64,000 nucleotides of DNA, taken from contig BSDZ01000094.1 of NCBI GenBank assembly GCA_030268105.1, positions 5,787,728 through 5,851,727 on the forward strand, written 5' to 3'. The translations under genes were made by a program, and so were the position numbers. This document shows, in pieces, positions 39,301 to 51,789 of the stretch (its first letter is position 1; each line of letters starts with the position of its first letter). This DNA is from Volvox africanus (taxonomy: Eukaryota; Chlorophyta; Chlorophyceae; Chlamydomonadales; Volvocaceae). The notes beneath the pieces are model-generated. The model was not told the origin of the DNA. It made no database searches and saw only the letters and a program-made list of their open reading frames with translations.

Positions 39301-42300
39301 TCTGTGCATCCCATCTCTCTCCTCTAACAGTTACAGGCAATGTTCTTCTCTTCCATTAATTAATCGGTCGCAGATTGAGGCTTCCAGGTTCCCGACCAGT
39401 TAGATTATCTCTCATTCGATTTTAGTCATTACCCTTCAGTCCTGGGCCCGATGCATTTCATTACGATTAAGTATGCGTTGGCATCCCGTTGGTCTGTAGG
39501 CCCGCGCCGCCGCCGAAGACGACCCGGATACAATTGATATTGCGGAGCGACAGCCGCTGTTTCTCAAGGATAAGGGGGACGAGATGTTCAAGGCGGGAAA
39601 CTACAGGTGGATGGGAAAACCATCGGTGGGATTGGGGATCGTTACAGTTGGGGATCGCAATCCACCAAGGTTCGTCGTGGATCGCAGCAGGATCCCTTTA
39701 GGGCCTGGTGACGAGGGAATGCAATCTCTTGACCATCTAATCAGCTGATCTGGATCTGGATCCGGTTTTCAGCATCAGACGATCCTTACTCCTTAAATCC
39801 CGACCCCTAAACCTAGTCGTGCATCATTTGAGCACGGTATCTTGTGTATCCTGGCTTTGGTCTCGCTGTTCGCCGCTCCATCACCGCAGTGGCGCGCTAA
39901 ATGCGTACTCTAGGGCGATCCAGCTTGACGACTGCCACGCAGCCGTGCGAACTAATCGAGCTGCGTGCCGCCTGGCCCTTGGGGAGGCGGCTGGGTGCGT
40001 GGAGGATTGTGACCGGGCGTGGGAGCTGCTGGCGGAGCGCAAGGAAAGGTGAGGGGCGGGGGAGACAGGGAACACCAGGCATTTCGTAAATGCGTTCATG
40101 GGGCTTCTCAGGAGCGGAGAGGCGAAGCGAACGTAGTTGAGCGCCACCACGGTGGGCCCCTTCTTTGCTAACCAGCACGTACTCATCGGGCAAAGCATTT
40201 GCTTGGCTTAGGTTGCTTTTGCTCGTACGAGTGTACGCGCCGTTGTCGGTTTGTTTAGGGTTTTAGGGTTTCTAAACTACGTCCCTCGCTTCACGTGATG
40301 TCAAACTCATGACGATACAGTGCGCGTTGGATCTGATATACGGAAACCTGCTGAACCTATAAACGTCAGGCTGGATCACGACCTTTTGGATGAGGCCGAG
40401 GCGATGGCGCTGCGGCGTCAGCTGGTACGGTTACTGGTACGGCGGGCGCAGGCCAGGGTGGCGCTGGCGGGATCAGCCAGCGGCGGTGAAGGCGGCGGCG
40501 AGTATTTGGCGGCGTCGCTCCGAGACTATGAGGAAGCAATGCGGTAGGAGAGCGGCCCATACGCAAATCATTATATGCCATGCCGGTTGTACGACATTTG
40601 AGATAAAACCCAATGGCGCGTGGCCGCTGTACGGCTCCTCTTCCGGGCTTGTGAAAAAAATATTCGTACGCGACAGTCTCCGCACCAGTCGATAACAGGG
40701 CTCCGGCCTCGCGCTCAGTCTTGATCCGTAACAAATGTCCAGCATGCCGGGGGCCCCTCGTGCGTCCATTTGTCGCACCACTTACTGCGTTATTACCGGA
40801 ATTTCCGTTATTCGTCAGAGGGGGATCCATGACTTGGTCAAAAGACGTTGCGGTATGGTCGGGAGATGAGGTCCATCATGATATCCAGACATCCCCACCA
40901 AATGTGCCCCTCCTGGGGCTGATCCCGGGGTTGATCGAGAGGGCGATTGCAATCCAAAAAGGGGGGGCCTCCTTCCTCGCCGCAAGAGCAGTGTCAAGGG
41001 GTCCGTATACCACTCGCTCCCAGCTGATTTCCCGGGTGAAACATGGATTGTGACATTCATCCCCGGCTCCCGGCTCCTGCCTAGGCCCTACTGATAGACA
41101 GATGTGCACGTGCTCTTGCTGCGTTTGCCTCCCTGCCGTTTCTGCCTGCAGCCTGTCTCCGTCGGACCCCAGCTTGGAATCCGATTACCAGGAGCTCTTG
41201 GCAGCACTCCGACCCGCCGATGCTGCCGCGCTGCGACAGAGGGGCGATGCGCGATTCAGGTGCCTCACAGCTGCGTAACGAACCATGCCGTGGTTGGTAT
41301 ACTGTACCGTCGCTGCCCTTTTAATTCTCTCCTGTTTGGCGCTCGCTTTCCTAGTCCAGAGGGGCTCCTTCCTCTCCTCCCTGCCTCTCCTCCCTGCCTC
41401 CTCTCTCTCCATCCCATCTCTGTCCCCCTCGGGCTGCATGGATCCCCCCATCTCTCCAAGGTGTTCTGACACTGAGCTGGGTAGAGTTGCACCCACGAGT
41501 TTATAATTGTGTCGCTCCCCACTCGACTCATGAATCTGCTGTATCGGGGCCCCTGGGTCTCGTTCCGCATTCAAGCTCTCCATCCAAAGGGCTTCTGATT
41601 GGTGGCCGGGTGCCTTCGTGCAACGATCCATCCCTCCCAGGTCGGGGGACTACGAGGGGGCTGCCGCGGCGTTCAGCGCCTTGCTTGGAATGCCTAGAAG
41701 CCGAGTGCCAGGTGAGGGAGCTGGGTGATTGGGTGGGCCTGGAAGCGGTGTTTGTGTGCGTCTATTTGTGTACTTTGATTCGTTGCATGCACTCAGGATG
41801 TCTAATGGAAGAGCCCTGTTGGGTGGAATGGGCACATGTGTATGCCTGCGTCTCTGCGGGCGAGCCGTTGTAGTGTTGGAGTTTGTGCGTCGTGTTTATG
41901 AGGGTCCTGATTCCGCAGCCTCACAGCTGCTGTCTGCATCCGCGTGGCACCCCGCTCGCCGCAGAGTCCGAGCGTCTGGCGGCCTTCTCCAACCGGGCAG
42001 CCTGCAACCTGGTTCTTGAGCGCTACAGCGCCGCGGTCGCAGACTGTGACGCGGGCTTGGCGCTGCTACTGCCGCAGCCTCCTGCGTTGGGATCGGTGGC
42101 TGATATGGGTGCCAGAAGCATCGCGGAGTTTGGAGCTGCTGCTGGTGAGACCGGCATAGCTCGGCTATCAGCCTGGGCACGGTCGTTGGCATTGCCGATG
42201 GACACCGGATCATCGGCAGCGGCAGAGGCAGCGTCGACTGCGGAGACAAGTGGCAGCGGGGGGGCGGGGCTGGCGGCAGCTGCAGCTGCCGCAGCAGCAG

Positions 42301-42893
42301 CACGGCTGTTGGCACGGCGCGGAGCTGCCGGGGCTCATCTCCAGCAGTTCGCTGCAGCTGCCGCCGACAACCGGCTTGCAGCGGATCTGTTGATGCGCCT
42401 CGGTGAGACCGTGAAGGCGGATGCAGCAACAGTCGATGCGGCTCGCATGGAGGCGTTGGAGGAGGGTCGGGAGCAGCTGCCTCCTCGGCCGGAACCGCAG
42501 CCCTTGCAGCAGGTTCCAGAGCACCAGGCATCAAAGCGACCCGAACACCGAACCCACACGGGTGTTGGACAGCCGTCTGAGGACGCCAGCCCGGGTAGAG
42601 CCCGGGTGTCGGCTGCCTCGAAGCCAGATGCGCAGAAGGACTGTGGAGATGATGCGGAGCGGAATGTGACGGCGGTGGTTACGACATCCTCAGCAGAGGC
42701 GGGGACGGGGTTAGGCGGAAAAGGTCGGGCTAAGCTGGACGATGGAGCATGTGGGAAGGGGGAGGGGAAAGGAAACGGGGATACTGTTTCCCAGACGGAA
42801 GGGACCTGGAGAAGTGTAGGTGTTGTTCCGGAGGCCGGGGTGGTTGAGGCAGGTGCAGGCAGCGCCAGCTTGTTGGACGATGTAGATGACTGA
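36358..42893 (+). CDS. DNAAF4: Dynein axonemal assembly factor 4 (DYX1C1; Chlamydomonas PF23)
   Basis: Twelve phase-consistent exons: 36358-36585, 36705-36850, 37173-37294, 37585-37738, 38197-38482, 39118-39198, 39500-39606, 39890-40048, 40370-40543, 41152-41259, 41641-41711 and 41965-42893. They total 2565 nt, 854 residues plus TGA. Residues 1-90 form a CS (p23-like) domain starting MPLTPRYTWSETEASLEVTV, with FLKVNYPPYLFALDL, the DYX1C1 signature. Residues about 90-165 are a charged Arg/Lys/Glu helix (RRNASIDRAYLVLEEARKAR; RRKRQEMERRKSEELAEERG). An acidic linker reaches about 312, then VSFTKLETGHLPARE. Tetratricopeptide repeats follow (FLKDKGDEMFKAGNYRSGAL; NRAACRLALGEAAGCVEDCD; LRQRGDARFRSGDYEGAAAA; FSNRAACNLVLERYSAAVAD). 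The long Ala- and Glu-rich tail is extra compared with the roughly 420-residue human protein. The family works with HSP90/HSP70 in cytoplasmic preassembly of dynein arms; in Chlamydomonas the orthologue is PF23. Confidence 0.93.
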
Positions 42894-45144
42894 AACACTA
42901 GGTGCCGACTTGCCTTGGTACCGGCAAGGAATGGCACCGGTGGTGGGATTGAAAATGTGATGCTCTGTGGGGTCGCCGCATCTCTCTTTCCTTTTTAAGT
43001 TATCATTCACATTCTTCATTCCGTGTACCAGCCTTGCACGGGCGCGATTTTGTTTGGCGTCTTCAGTGGACGGGGCGGCGAACACTCGGTAAAGCTTTCG
43101 CCGCGCCGCCACCACTGCTGGCAAGGATAATCTTGCGGCAATACAGAATCGGGGTAATGACGGAGCTTCCGGCTTGGCGTTTTGCTCGACGCTGTTCTGG
43201 TCATCGTTGTGAACCCGTCGTTGCAACACGTCAGGAATTACTTCCGTCGGTTTTCTTGCCCAGCCTAATGGCCGTGGCACCGCACCTGTGCAGCCCACTG
43301 CATAGCCCGACACAAGTCTCTTTTTTCCACGAATTATATTTGTTTTGGACCTTGCCATCGTACGCTATGGCGGAGAGATGCGACGAACTTTGTTTCATAA
43401 GCGGGCGATGAGTGTAAGCAGTCTGTCAAGACCTAGGCACGACCATCTACGAGGCCTTACGGTGGTTGTCCGTTGCTGGACTCCAAATACGTACGGGCAG
43501 TGCGCGTATTTGACAGCAGGACCGTATGGCTAGACATGCAGGGCACACCTTGGGATCGGGTTGTCGTTCCGCTTTGCCTGCCAGGGACAGAAGGGACCAA
43601 CTGGGTTGATGTGGTCCCCGTCTTAGAAACCCTACATGATCCGAAAGCACGTAGCATATGCAAGTCAAAGCAAACGGCATATGCAGGATGGCTACCGCGA
43701 AAGGCCTGGTGGCACAAAAACGATACTCTGACGTCCCTTATCACGTTCAGCGGGTCGCACACGCGAAAGCTAGGATCATGTATTAAAAAGAGCGAGTTCC
43801 AGAGTTCCACAACTATGAATGGCCCCCTCCTATCGTGAAGGGTAGGAATCCTGGGAAATAGTCACGTCGTTGACTCCTGAGAAATTTTAAACGTTGCAGC
43901 TCGCCGTACAGAAGAGTATCAAACTGTCAGGAAGAGCACCAGCGACAAGGGAAGAGTAATCGAGACGTCCAGTCCGCAGGCAACCGTTTCGGCACTCCTG
44001 CAATCTTAAGCTTCCCAGAATTCAATAACTGGATGTCACGAGGAAGTTCTGCGCTGAGATAGGACATTTGAGAGAAATTTGGTTTTTCCGTTGTCTCGGT
44101 CTCTCCGAACGACGACTAACGACTAGGTTGTACAAGCTGACCTGGACCCCAGGCTAATACCACTGCTTTGCTCGAATATTGTCACGATGAGTAATATGCG
44201 ACTGAAATATAGTTTAAAAGGCATATTTTACAAACAAGACCGATTGGTTGCATACGCACCGGCAGCGTAGGCCCTCCGAAATAGCACTTTACCTTTCAAT
44301 AGTGTTAACACCATGTTTTGTTCATAAGTTCACCATTCTTGATAATCAAAGCTCCAAGGGAATCGAAATTGCAGGGTTCGGTGCGCTGTTCAGTCGAAAC
44401 CAGCAAGCAATCCTATATCTGTGTGCTCTTCGCAAAGGCAAAAGCTTCGGGATGGGCAATATTTGTTTGCGTGGCAAGAAACGGGCAGCTGACAACGCTG
44501 ATATTCAGGTTTGTGGCTCTTCTTTGCAGTTGGTCCCATTCCAGCTGATTCGACGGCGATTCCGCCCTTGGCCGCTCATTTTAAACCTTAAAACACGGTT
44601 TCTGAATTTACATAGGCACGTATCGAATACCATGTACCCGCTCCAAGGATATGGTGTCAGAAGAACCCTAAGGATTTGGCAATGCGGCCACGAGACACTC
44701 TCCAGGCAAGCCATGCAATCCAAACATCCAATCTTGATACATCTCAGGTGTATGTTTTCATGAAGTAGAGACGGGGCAAGTGCGTGGGACCGGGTGTAGG
44801 ACCGATATACCGCGAGCCCGCAATCTTGGGAGGGCAGGCTTACCTCTGGGATGTTACAACATATTGACTCCAGATGCCATAAGCTTCACTGCAAGCTAGT
44901 TCCTGCTAGTTCTAGTTCTGTTTTGACTCTCAATTGCCGGCAGTCCGTGACCACAGCCACCTGCACCTTGTGTCAGCGTTTACTTTCAGTCAGTTTACCT
45001 TCCTCCCCGCTCCTTCCCTTCCATTTCTTTACCATCTCCAGATCTTCCAAGTTTACCCGTCGTCTAAATACGGGTACTGGTTGTTGATTTTCTAGCACTG
45101 ACATTCCTGTCCGCCACCCCTGCGCACACACAACTCGATTTCAG
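42894..45144. other. Intergenic: DNAAF4 3' UTR and upstream part of the LRR gene
   Basis: Begins with the DNAAF4 3' UTR. The longest plus-strand frames (43473-43838, 44248-44763) have no recognisable motif. The start codon of the LRR gene must lie somewhere before 45145. A frame at 44851-45087 is one candidate, but its sequence is unconvincing, so I leave the 5' exon unassigned. Confidence 0.45.
43413..43417 (+). promoter_or_regulatory. Candidate TGTAA polyadenylation signal for DNAAF4
   Basis: This is the first TGTAA I see downstream of the DNAAF4 stop codon, about 520 bases away, a plausible 3' UTR length for this lineage. Motif and position are the only support. Confidence 0.35.
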
Positions 45145-48100
45145 GACTTGTGTATCGCAGCTGTAGCATCCGCCTGGAACTCTCTGCCATCCTCCTCCCT
45201 GGAGGCCCTCCCCGCTGACCTTTTACAGGTGAGGACATGGGGGAGCTGTGTTAAGGTGCACTATATATGGCCGGGAGGCGTACGGTGTATGGGATAAGGT
45301 TTTGTTCGTTCAAGATTTCTCCGCGCACGGTGGGAAAGGGGGGGGGGTAAAAAGGCGGACCTTATCGCTGATCGAGGAAGTGCCAGACTGGGTTTGCGAT
45401 ACCGGCATGGCACAACCAAACCTACGGACAAAGCCAAGAAAATCTTCCAGGAGGACTCTCGAAGGGCCACCCATTTGTTGGCATCTAGAAGTCGTACCTT
45501 TATGTTGTTTTCCTCCTGCCAAAACGCCCCTGCTCTGTTTCAAAATTCAACCCTAAATCCTTCCAGCGCGTGTTTGATGAGCTTGTGGCTACGGGCCGCT
45601 TCGCTCTGAACGACCTGGGCAGGTTCAAGGAACTGGATTTGGACACTGTTGTACTGGTAAGGCCAGTTCGTATTGTATATGCGAGTGTTGTACAGGGAGA
45701 AGCCCGGAATTTGATGTGGTTGATATCATGGGAAGACAAGGGTCTTATGTGAGAGGCCGTGAGGGAGGAGGTGTGAACTGATGATCTTCCAGGATGATGC
45801 GGAGGAAAGGGGAGGGGGATAAGGAGCGAAAGGGGACTACTGGAAGTGCTGCCGAAGCTTTTGCCCAGGTTAACTTCCTGAGTGGCGGTGCTATGCGCAT
45901 GTGAATCCTTGAGAGTATGTTCGATTGCAGGTTGGTCGTGCGGATGTGAAGAACGAGCGGCTCAGATCGCTAGATCGCTGCTTTCGCCTCAGGTCCTTGG
46001 ACGTCTCGGGGTGCTCGCAGGTGGGCGTGGTGTTAAGGAGGGCGGGGAGGGCCAGTCTGGGGCCAGGGTGAGAGGCATGAACGACACACCCGGGCGCAGG
46101 AGCTCTCGCCTTTCCGGAGGTGCCTGGCCGCCGACACAGGACACAGGACCTGAGGTCCCGGCTGCCGGTGTTCAGATGCAAGGAAGCTGCTATCCGGGGC
46201 TGTTCGCGGGTAACATGTTGGTGAGGAAGCCCAAGATCTCATCCGCGAGTTGTCCTGCATTTGCATTTGTATTTGCCGGGTGTTAGGTCTCATTTGATCC
46301 GGAATCTGCAAACCGCAAAAGTAATGGATCATAAGGGTCCCTGAAGTGGGTTGCAAGGAAGTGAGGTTTACCGTATCCATCTGAGAGGGGGAGGATCAGG
46401 AGGTGTCGATGGAGGGGAGTCGGGCTGAGGGGAAAAGGAAGGCGGGTCGGTGGCTGCCAGCCCGGACTTGCATCAACGCCGCACCGCATGCACGGTCGCC
46501 ATTGCCTGGGTACTGCCACCACCCCCGCCACCACTGCGCTACTCGTTGTCACTCCTCGTCGCCGTCACCATGACATCGTATCGCAGGTGGGTGATTTGGG
46601 CGTGGCGGCACTGCGGCGGCACTGCGGGCTGCGCCACTTGAAGCTCAATCAGTGTGTGGCCATTACTGATGCAGCGCTGCAGCACTTGAAGGGTAGGTCT
46701 GAGACGTAGGCGTTCGGGTGCAAGGGGGGAGGGGGGGGCAGTTTGCGGAAAGGCGAGGGGAGGATTAGCTCTTTCCAATGAACGACTGCCACTGGGTCCC
46801 CCCGGTTGGTTCCTACATCCCTTCCCTCCGTTTCCCCTCAGCTTACCCATTTTGGTGGGATTCCCCGATATCCCCCTCTCCCTGCCTGACCCGCTGTTCA
46901 CCTGCTACCTGCTAAGGCCTGACGTGTCTGTTGGAGCTAGAGCTGCGCGAGTGCGAGCTCATCACGGGCGCGGGCCTTATGCACCTGGGGGGTCTGACGC
47001 AGTTGCGGCATCTTGACCTGGACCAGTGCCGTAGGATCAAGGTACGACATCTTAAAAATGATGTATTGTCCTCCGGCGGCGGATGTCTGTCGAATGTACC
47101 AGGCTGATGAGGTGCACTTTACAGAGGGCTGTGACGGACCAATCAGGCTGGGGCGAGTGCCAATCTTTGGCGTTTGCGGTTAGGTTATGGCTGGGGTGTG
47201 GGTGCGGGTGCGGAATGATTAGCATGATGGGAATTTCCTAACAGGAGAATATGGTGTGTGGAGAGATTAAAAGACCAGCATTTAGCCGCAGCATGTTAAA
47301 ACTTGTTTATGGGTATATGCTGCAATAGTGAGTGAGCAAGGCGTTCAAATCCGGGAGATTTGCAAGCGCCTGGAGATCCCGCCTCGGGCAGATCCATGAT
47401 GGGGCACCGCACTGGTCATTCATTCCGTACCACAATGTCGTGCACGCATGTACGATTGCCTGTACTACAGGGCGGCCTGCAACACCTGACCGGGCTGCGC
47501 AACCTGGTCTCTCTCCGTCTCGGCTGGTGCTCCTTCCTCACCGACCTGGAGGTCGCCTGGCTGCGTTGCCTGAACGCGCTCAGGGAGCTGAGGCTGGCGT
47601 ACACGCAGGCAGGTGCTCTTTTGACACCGACCTTCCTGAATTCAAAGATGTAACTCGCTTCCTATTTCTTGTTTTCTGTTGTTATTGTTGTGTGGGATAG
47701 GGGGGTACAGTTTCACCCGTGGCCACTAACCTGGCAGTCCCTACCTTCCCCGGTATTTCGGGGCACCCTCATCCGGTTCCCATGCCGACTTCTCCGAAAT
47801 CAGTGTTCTTCCCGGGTTCAGCACCCACCACCGACATCCAGCGGAATCTGCCGAATCAACTAAGGCGTCAACTCCGCTCCTGGTCAGCTTGTTGTCTTCC
47901 GATACTTCATTACAATTAAATACGTATCTTGTACCCGCCGTTTTATGTTTGGTTATAGTTAGGGTTTGACAATGGCTGTTAATCATACGCGGTGGTTTCG
48001 GAGTATGTGGGATGGGTAGCAATTGCTGCGGCACATGCATGATATGTCTGGAAGAAGATGTAAGAAACTAATCATGTTGGAGCTCGCATGTCTGATATGC

Positions 48101-51100
48101 GATATTTAGCCGCTATGATTTACCATGATGGATGCGTTTGCGCACGTCTCCCCAAAACCCAACACACCCCAAACTTCACAACAGGTCGGAGACGAGGGGT
48201 TGGCTCACTTGGTGACGTTAACTTGTTTGACCCACTTGGATCTTGGGGGATGTACGAGCCTTACGGATGCAGCCGCGTCGTCCATTCAGCAGCTGACAGC
48301 GCTGCAGGTGGGCTGGACGGGGCTGGGGCCTGGGGGCGGATGAGAGTAAGGGTGAGGGCGGAGCTCGCTGTGCGGTATCAGGGGGAATCCAAACACGTCG
48401 ACGGCGGGATCGTGGAACCAACCGCGGATCCAGACGCGGGCAATACCCTTGAGGGGGATGAGAATGAGGACGGGGCCGCAGGCTGGGGCTGGGGCGGAAG
48501 GGGGCAGGTGCAAAAGTGGTACCTCCATGTTGCTTTCTGGCAGTTGCGCTGGCTCCCGCTTCAGGTGCCGGGAGCCTGTTCCAGCGCCCCTCGCAGCGGC
48601 CGTAACTTCCCGCGGCCGTGAGCTTCAGTGAACGATTGCCGCACCTGCCCGCGCCCCTATCATATGTACGGACGAATGTACGGACGGATGGTCAAGGTTT
48701 TATCTCTGCACAACTGCATTCAGTTCGGGAACGCGGGTGAGTGGCAGGGCACTGAGTGGCGCAATCAGGAGGGCGGCGAATCAGGATGATAACGGACCTG
48801 GAGATATGGGTCCGCAGGGGAGGGAGGTGGGAGGGGGGCCGGAGGGGGCGATGAGGGCAACGTCCCGGATAAGAGGGGGGTGGATATCCCTGAGGCGACG
48901 CAGGACACTGCAGCACGAGGAAGAGGGAGGAGGGCCGGGGATCAAGGTTAAACGACGGCGTCATGTGCTCGTGTTACGGCTCCTCTCCTCTCATGCGGGT
49001 CAGGTGGAGCACATTCCCCGCAGCTGCTTTTGCACCGTTGGCCAGAGGATCTGCTGAGTTAGGGAACATGTGGGCTCAGGGGGTATAAGAGCAGCGACAT
49101 CTTTCACACACGAACCCCAAACCCTACATCCCTCCCTCCACCATCGCACTTGGTCACACTTTACCGCAACGTCTACAGCGGTATCATGATCCCTCATTTA
49201 TTCGTCTTCTTCCCTCCCTGCCTCCCTGCCTCCCTGCCCCCCTCCCTTGTACACTTCAACCCACAGGTCTGGCTGTTTTGGTCGCCGCCCCGTTGCCGTC
49301 CTTGGCCAGCCTAACGTTGTCGTACACGGCTGTAACCACGACGGGTTTGTCGGGTCTGTCGGCTCTCAGCAGCCTCACCCAACTGAGCCTGGACAGCTGC
49401 TCAGTGGGCGACGCAGCATGCAGGGTGGGGTGGGGTGGGGTGGGGTAGGGGCGGGGGCGGTAAGGGCGGGTGGGGGTGGGCGGGTGGGTTTGACGTTGCC
49501 ATTAGGAAGGCAATGGTAGCGGAGGAATGATGAAAGTCCCGGCGGGGAGGGGCCCAGGTGCAGTGGCGGGAGGGGGCCCAGGGGTCCGCGGGAAATGGTA
49601 TTCGGGGGATTACCCAGGGTCTTTCTGGTCGCCCGGGTGTCGGTGTGTGTGTGTGGGGGTAACGTGCCTTGTACGGCTCTACCATGGATGAACGAGTGAG
49701 TGGCAAATCCGCTAGACTTAGGGGTATTCCTGTGTTGACTGCGAAGGATCGGAAAAGGCAATGGCGGCGCTGGACCCCTCCCGCATTTTTGTACTGTCGT
49801 ACTGCAGGTCCTCCGCCGGTTGCCCTGCCTTGCCTCCCTGGACTTGTCAGAGACGTTAGTTGGTGACGGTGGCCTTGACGCTTTGACGGTGCCGCTGACG
49901 GGGCAACAGCAGGGGTTGCAGCTGGCACCACCGCCGCCGGCGCCGCCAACGCCCCCCCATACCAACCACCGCACCATCAACCAGGGTGGTCGCTACAACC
50001 CCCACAACCAAGAACCTATTCCTGCAGCAACAGCGAATGGTGTAGCAGCGGCTGCGGCAGGCAGTAGCAGTACGGCAGTATCTGCAACAAGGGCTTCTCC
50101 GTTTTATTCTGTCAGCACCGGGGCATTCGTACCTTACACAGGATGTTCCCGATGTAGTAGCGGCGGCTGCGTGGGGGCAGCGGCACCAGGTCCGGCATCT
50201 GGCCCGCCAACGTCCCTTACACACCTCAAGTTGACGTACACTAAGGTACGGCATCTCCTAACAAGACACTTTCACAGTTACTGATTGGACCAGGGTTTCC
50301 TGTTCATGTCCAGCTCTTTGTCGGCTGTCATCACATCGTTAGTGTTATCTCCTGCACTCAGAGCCGCTTAAAAGCTGTTTGTTCCCCAAAACGGTGAAAC
50401 GCGAACCCTGTCATCCCTGCCACCTGACTTTGTATGGTACAGGTCACAGATGAGGGCCTCAGCAAGTTGTCGCTGCTCGTGGGTTTGCAGCATTTGGACC
50501 TGGACTCGGGTGCGCGACGAGAGGGCGGGAGGGGAAACCGAGTGCGGGGGTCGATGGAACCCGTTACCAGTCACAGAAACCCACCGACGTTGCAAATGTT
50601 TAAGTAGCGGAGATGGGGGAGAGGGATATGGGCGCAGTTACAATGGGTTAACGGGGTTCCTCCCCTGGGGGTGTCCAGACCGCTGGTTGTCCAGACCGCC
50701 CAAACTCCGTTGAACCGCATCAGCCGCCGCCAAGGAGGCACTTCCCCGCGCAGTGCTTGCTGATTCTCTGTCGTACAGTCAGTGGGGCGACTCCTGGGCC
50801 CGTTCCGATCACCATCGTCGATTCTTTTGCTCGCCTTCCTGTGGCACCACACCCCTAACCAGCTCTATATGTGGCTTGCCACCTGAAACCCAACCACCAA
50901 CCCTCTCGGCGGCTGTTCCTCAAAGGTACCATCACCGACGCGGGCTTGCGCCACGTGACGGCTCTGTCCGCACTGACGTCTCTCGACCTGTTCAGCTGCC
51001 GGGTCAGTGACGCGGGCGCCTGGCTGCTCGGCAACAGCGCACACCTGAACAACCTGAGGACCCTGGAGTGCTGCGGAGGACTGCTTACAGGTGCAGGGGT

Positions 51101-51789
51101 GTGGGTAAAGGTAGTTCTTGTATGTGTCTGTGTGTCTGTCTATGTGTCTAATTGTCTGTCTGGTGTGTCGGAGGTTCCGGGCGGTGTTGATGCAGTACCG
51201 TTTGGTGACGTACGAAAGCCAACCCGCTACCTTGATTCCAGTCATGTTCAGCTGGGTCGTTTCTTGATGTTGCAGATCTGGGGGCCGTACACCTGGCTCG
51301 CCTGACGGCGCTAACCTGCCTCAACCTATCCCAGAACCCACGATTGGGGGACGCGGGGGTGCAGAGCCTGGCGGGCAGCTTGGTGGACTTGCAGGTCAGT
51401 GTGTCATCTTAGGCACAAGAACTAGCGTTGCAAAAAGTTTATCGAGGGTGTTTTACGTCGGCTTATTTCTCTTTGGCAGATATATCTTGTGACAGGGGAA
51501 GGAAGGCGTTTAGTTAGGGGGGGTTGTGCTGGGCAAAAGATTTGTTTCTTTCCTCTGACATCCATCTCGGCAATCGCCAACCACCAACCGCCAACCGTAG
51601 GAGCTGTCCCTCAACCACACTTCTATTACGTCGGCGTGCCTGCGCGACCTGGCGGCGCTGTCCTGGCTGCGCTACCTCTCCATCTGCAACACGAGGGTCA
51701 GCGATTCCTCTGTGGCGCGTATGAGGTCCCGTGCGCACGCCGATCTCATCATTAAGCATTCGCCGTCACTATCGCTCACTCGGTTGTGA
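45145..51789 (+). CDS. Leucine-rich-repeat protein of the cysteine-containing (AMN1/F-box-LRR-like) class, 5' end unresolved
   Basis: Exons read in phase: 45145-45228, 45567-45656, 45931-46020, 46587-46692, 46917-47041, 47471-47608, 48185-48307, one near 48680-48737 (start not fixed), 49267-49424, 49808-50245, 50443-50509, 50926-51090, 51276-51394 and 51601-51789 (TGA). The N-terminal part (DLCIAAVASAWNSLPSSSLE, then RVFDELVATGRFALNDLGRF) resembles the head of plant AMN1-like LRR proteins. Then come a dozen or so LRRs of about 24-26 residues with the CC-type consensus L..L.L..C..ITD.GL..L, for example LRHLKLNQCVAITDAALQHL, LTHLDLGGCTSLTDAA and LTSLDLFSCRVSDAG. Many introns fall near one position of the repeat, as expected from repeat duplication. 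No F-box is visible in what I read. Such proteins are protein-binding scaffolds; the partner is unknown. One intron appears to use a GC donor, and one repeat carries a long Pro/Ala/Ser-rich insertion. Confidence 0.85.
47609..48184 (+). other. Probable GC-AG intron in the LRR gene
   Basis: The exon ending LRLAYTQ at 47608 must join in phase 0 to the exon starting VGDEGL at 48185 to keep the LRR register. The bases at 47609-47614 are GCAGGT, so the donor is CAG|GC. The nearest GT, four bases further, would break the frame. The acceptor is a normal CAACAG. Confidence 0.65.
49421..49470 (+). repeat. GGGGT/GGGGC repeat overlapping a splice donor of the LRR gene
   Basis: The exon ending at 49424 is followed directly by several GGGGT units and further G-runs. 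The GT donor is therefore the first of several identical GTGGGG sites inside a G-quadruplex-prone tract. Confidence 0.75.
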
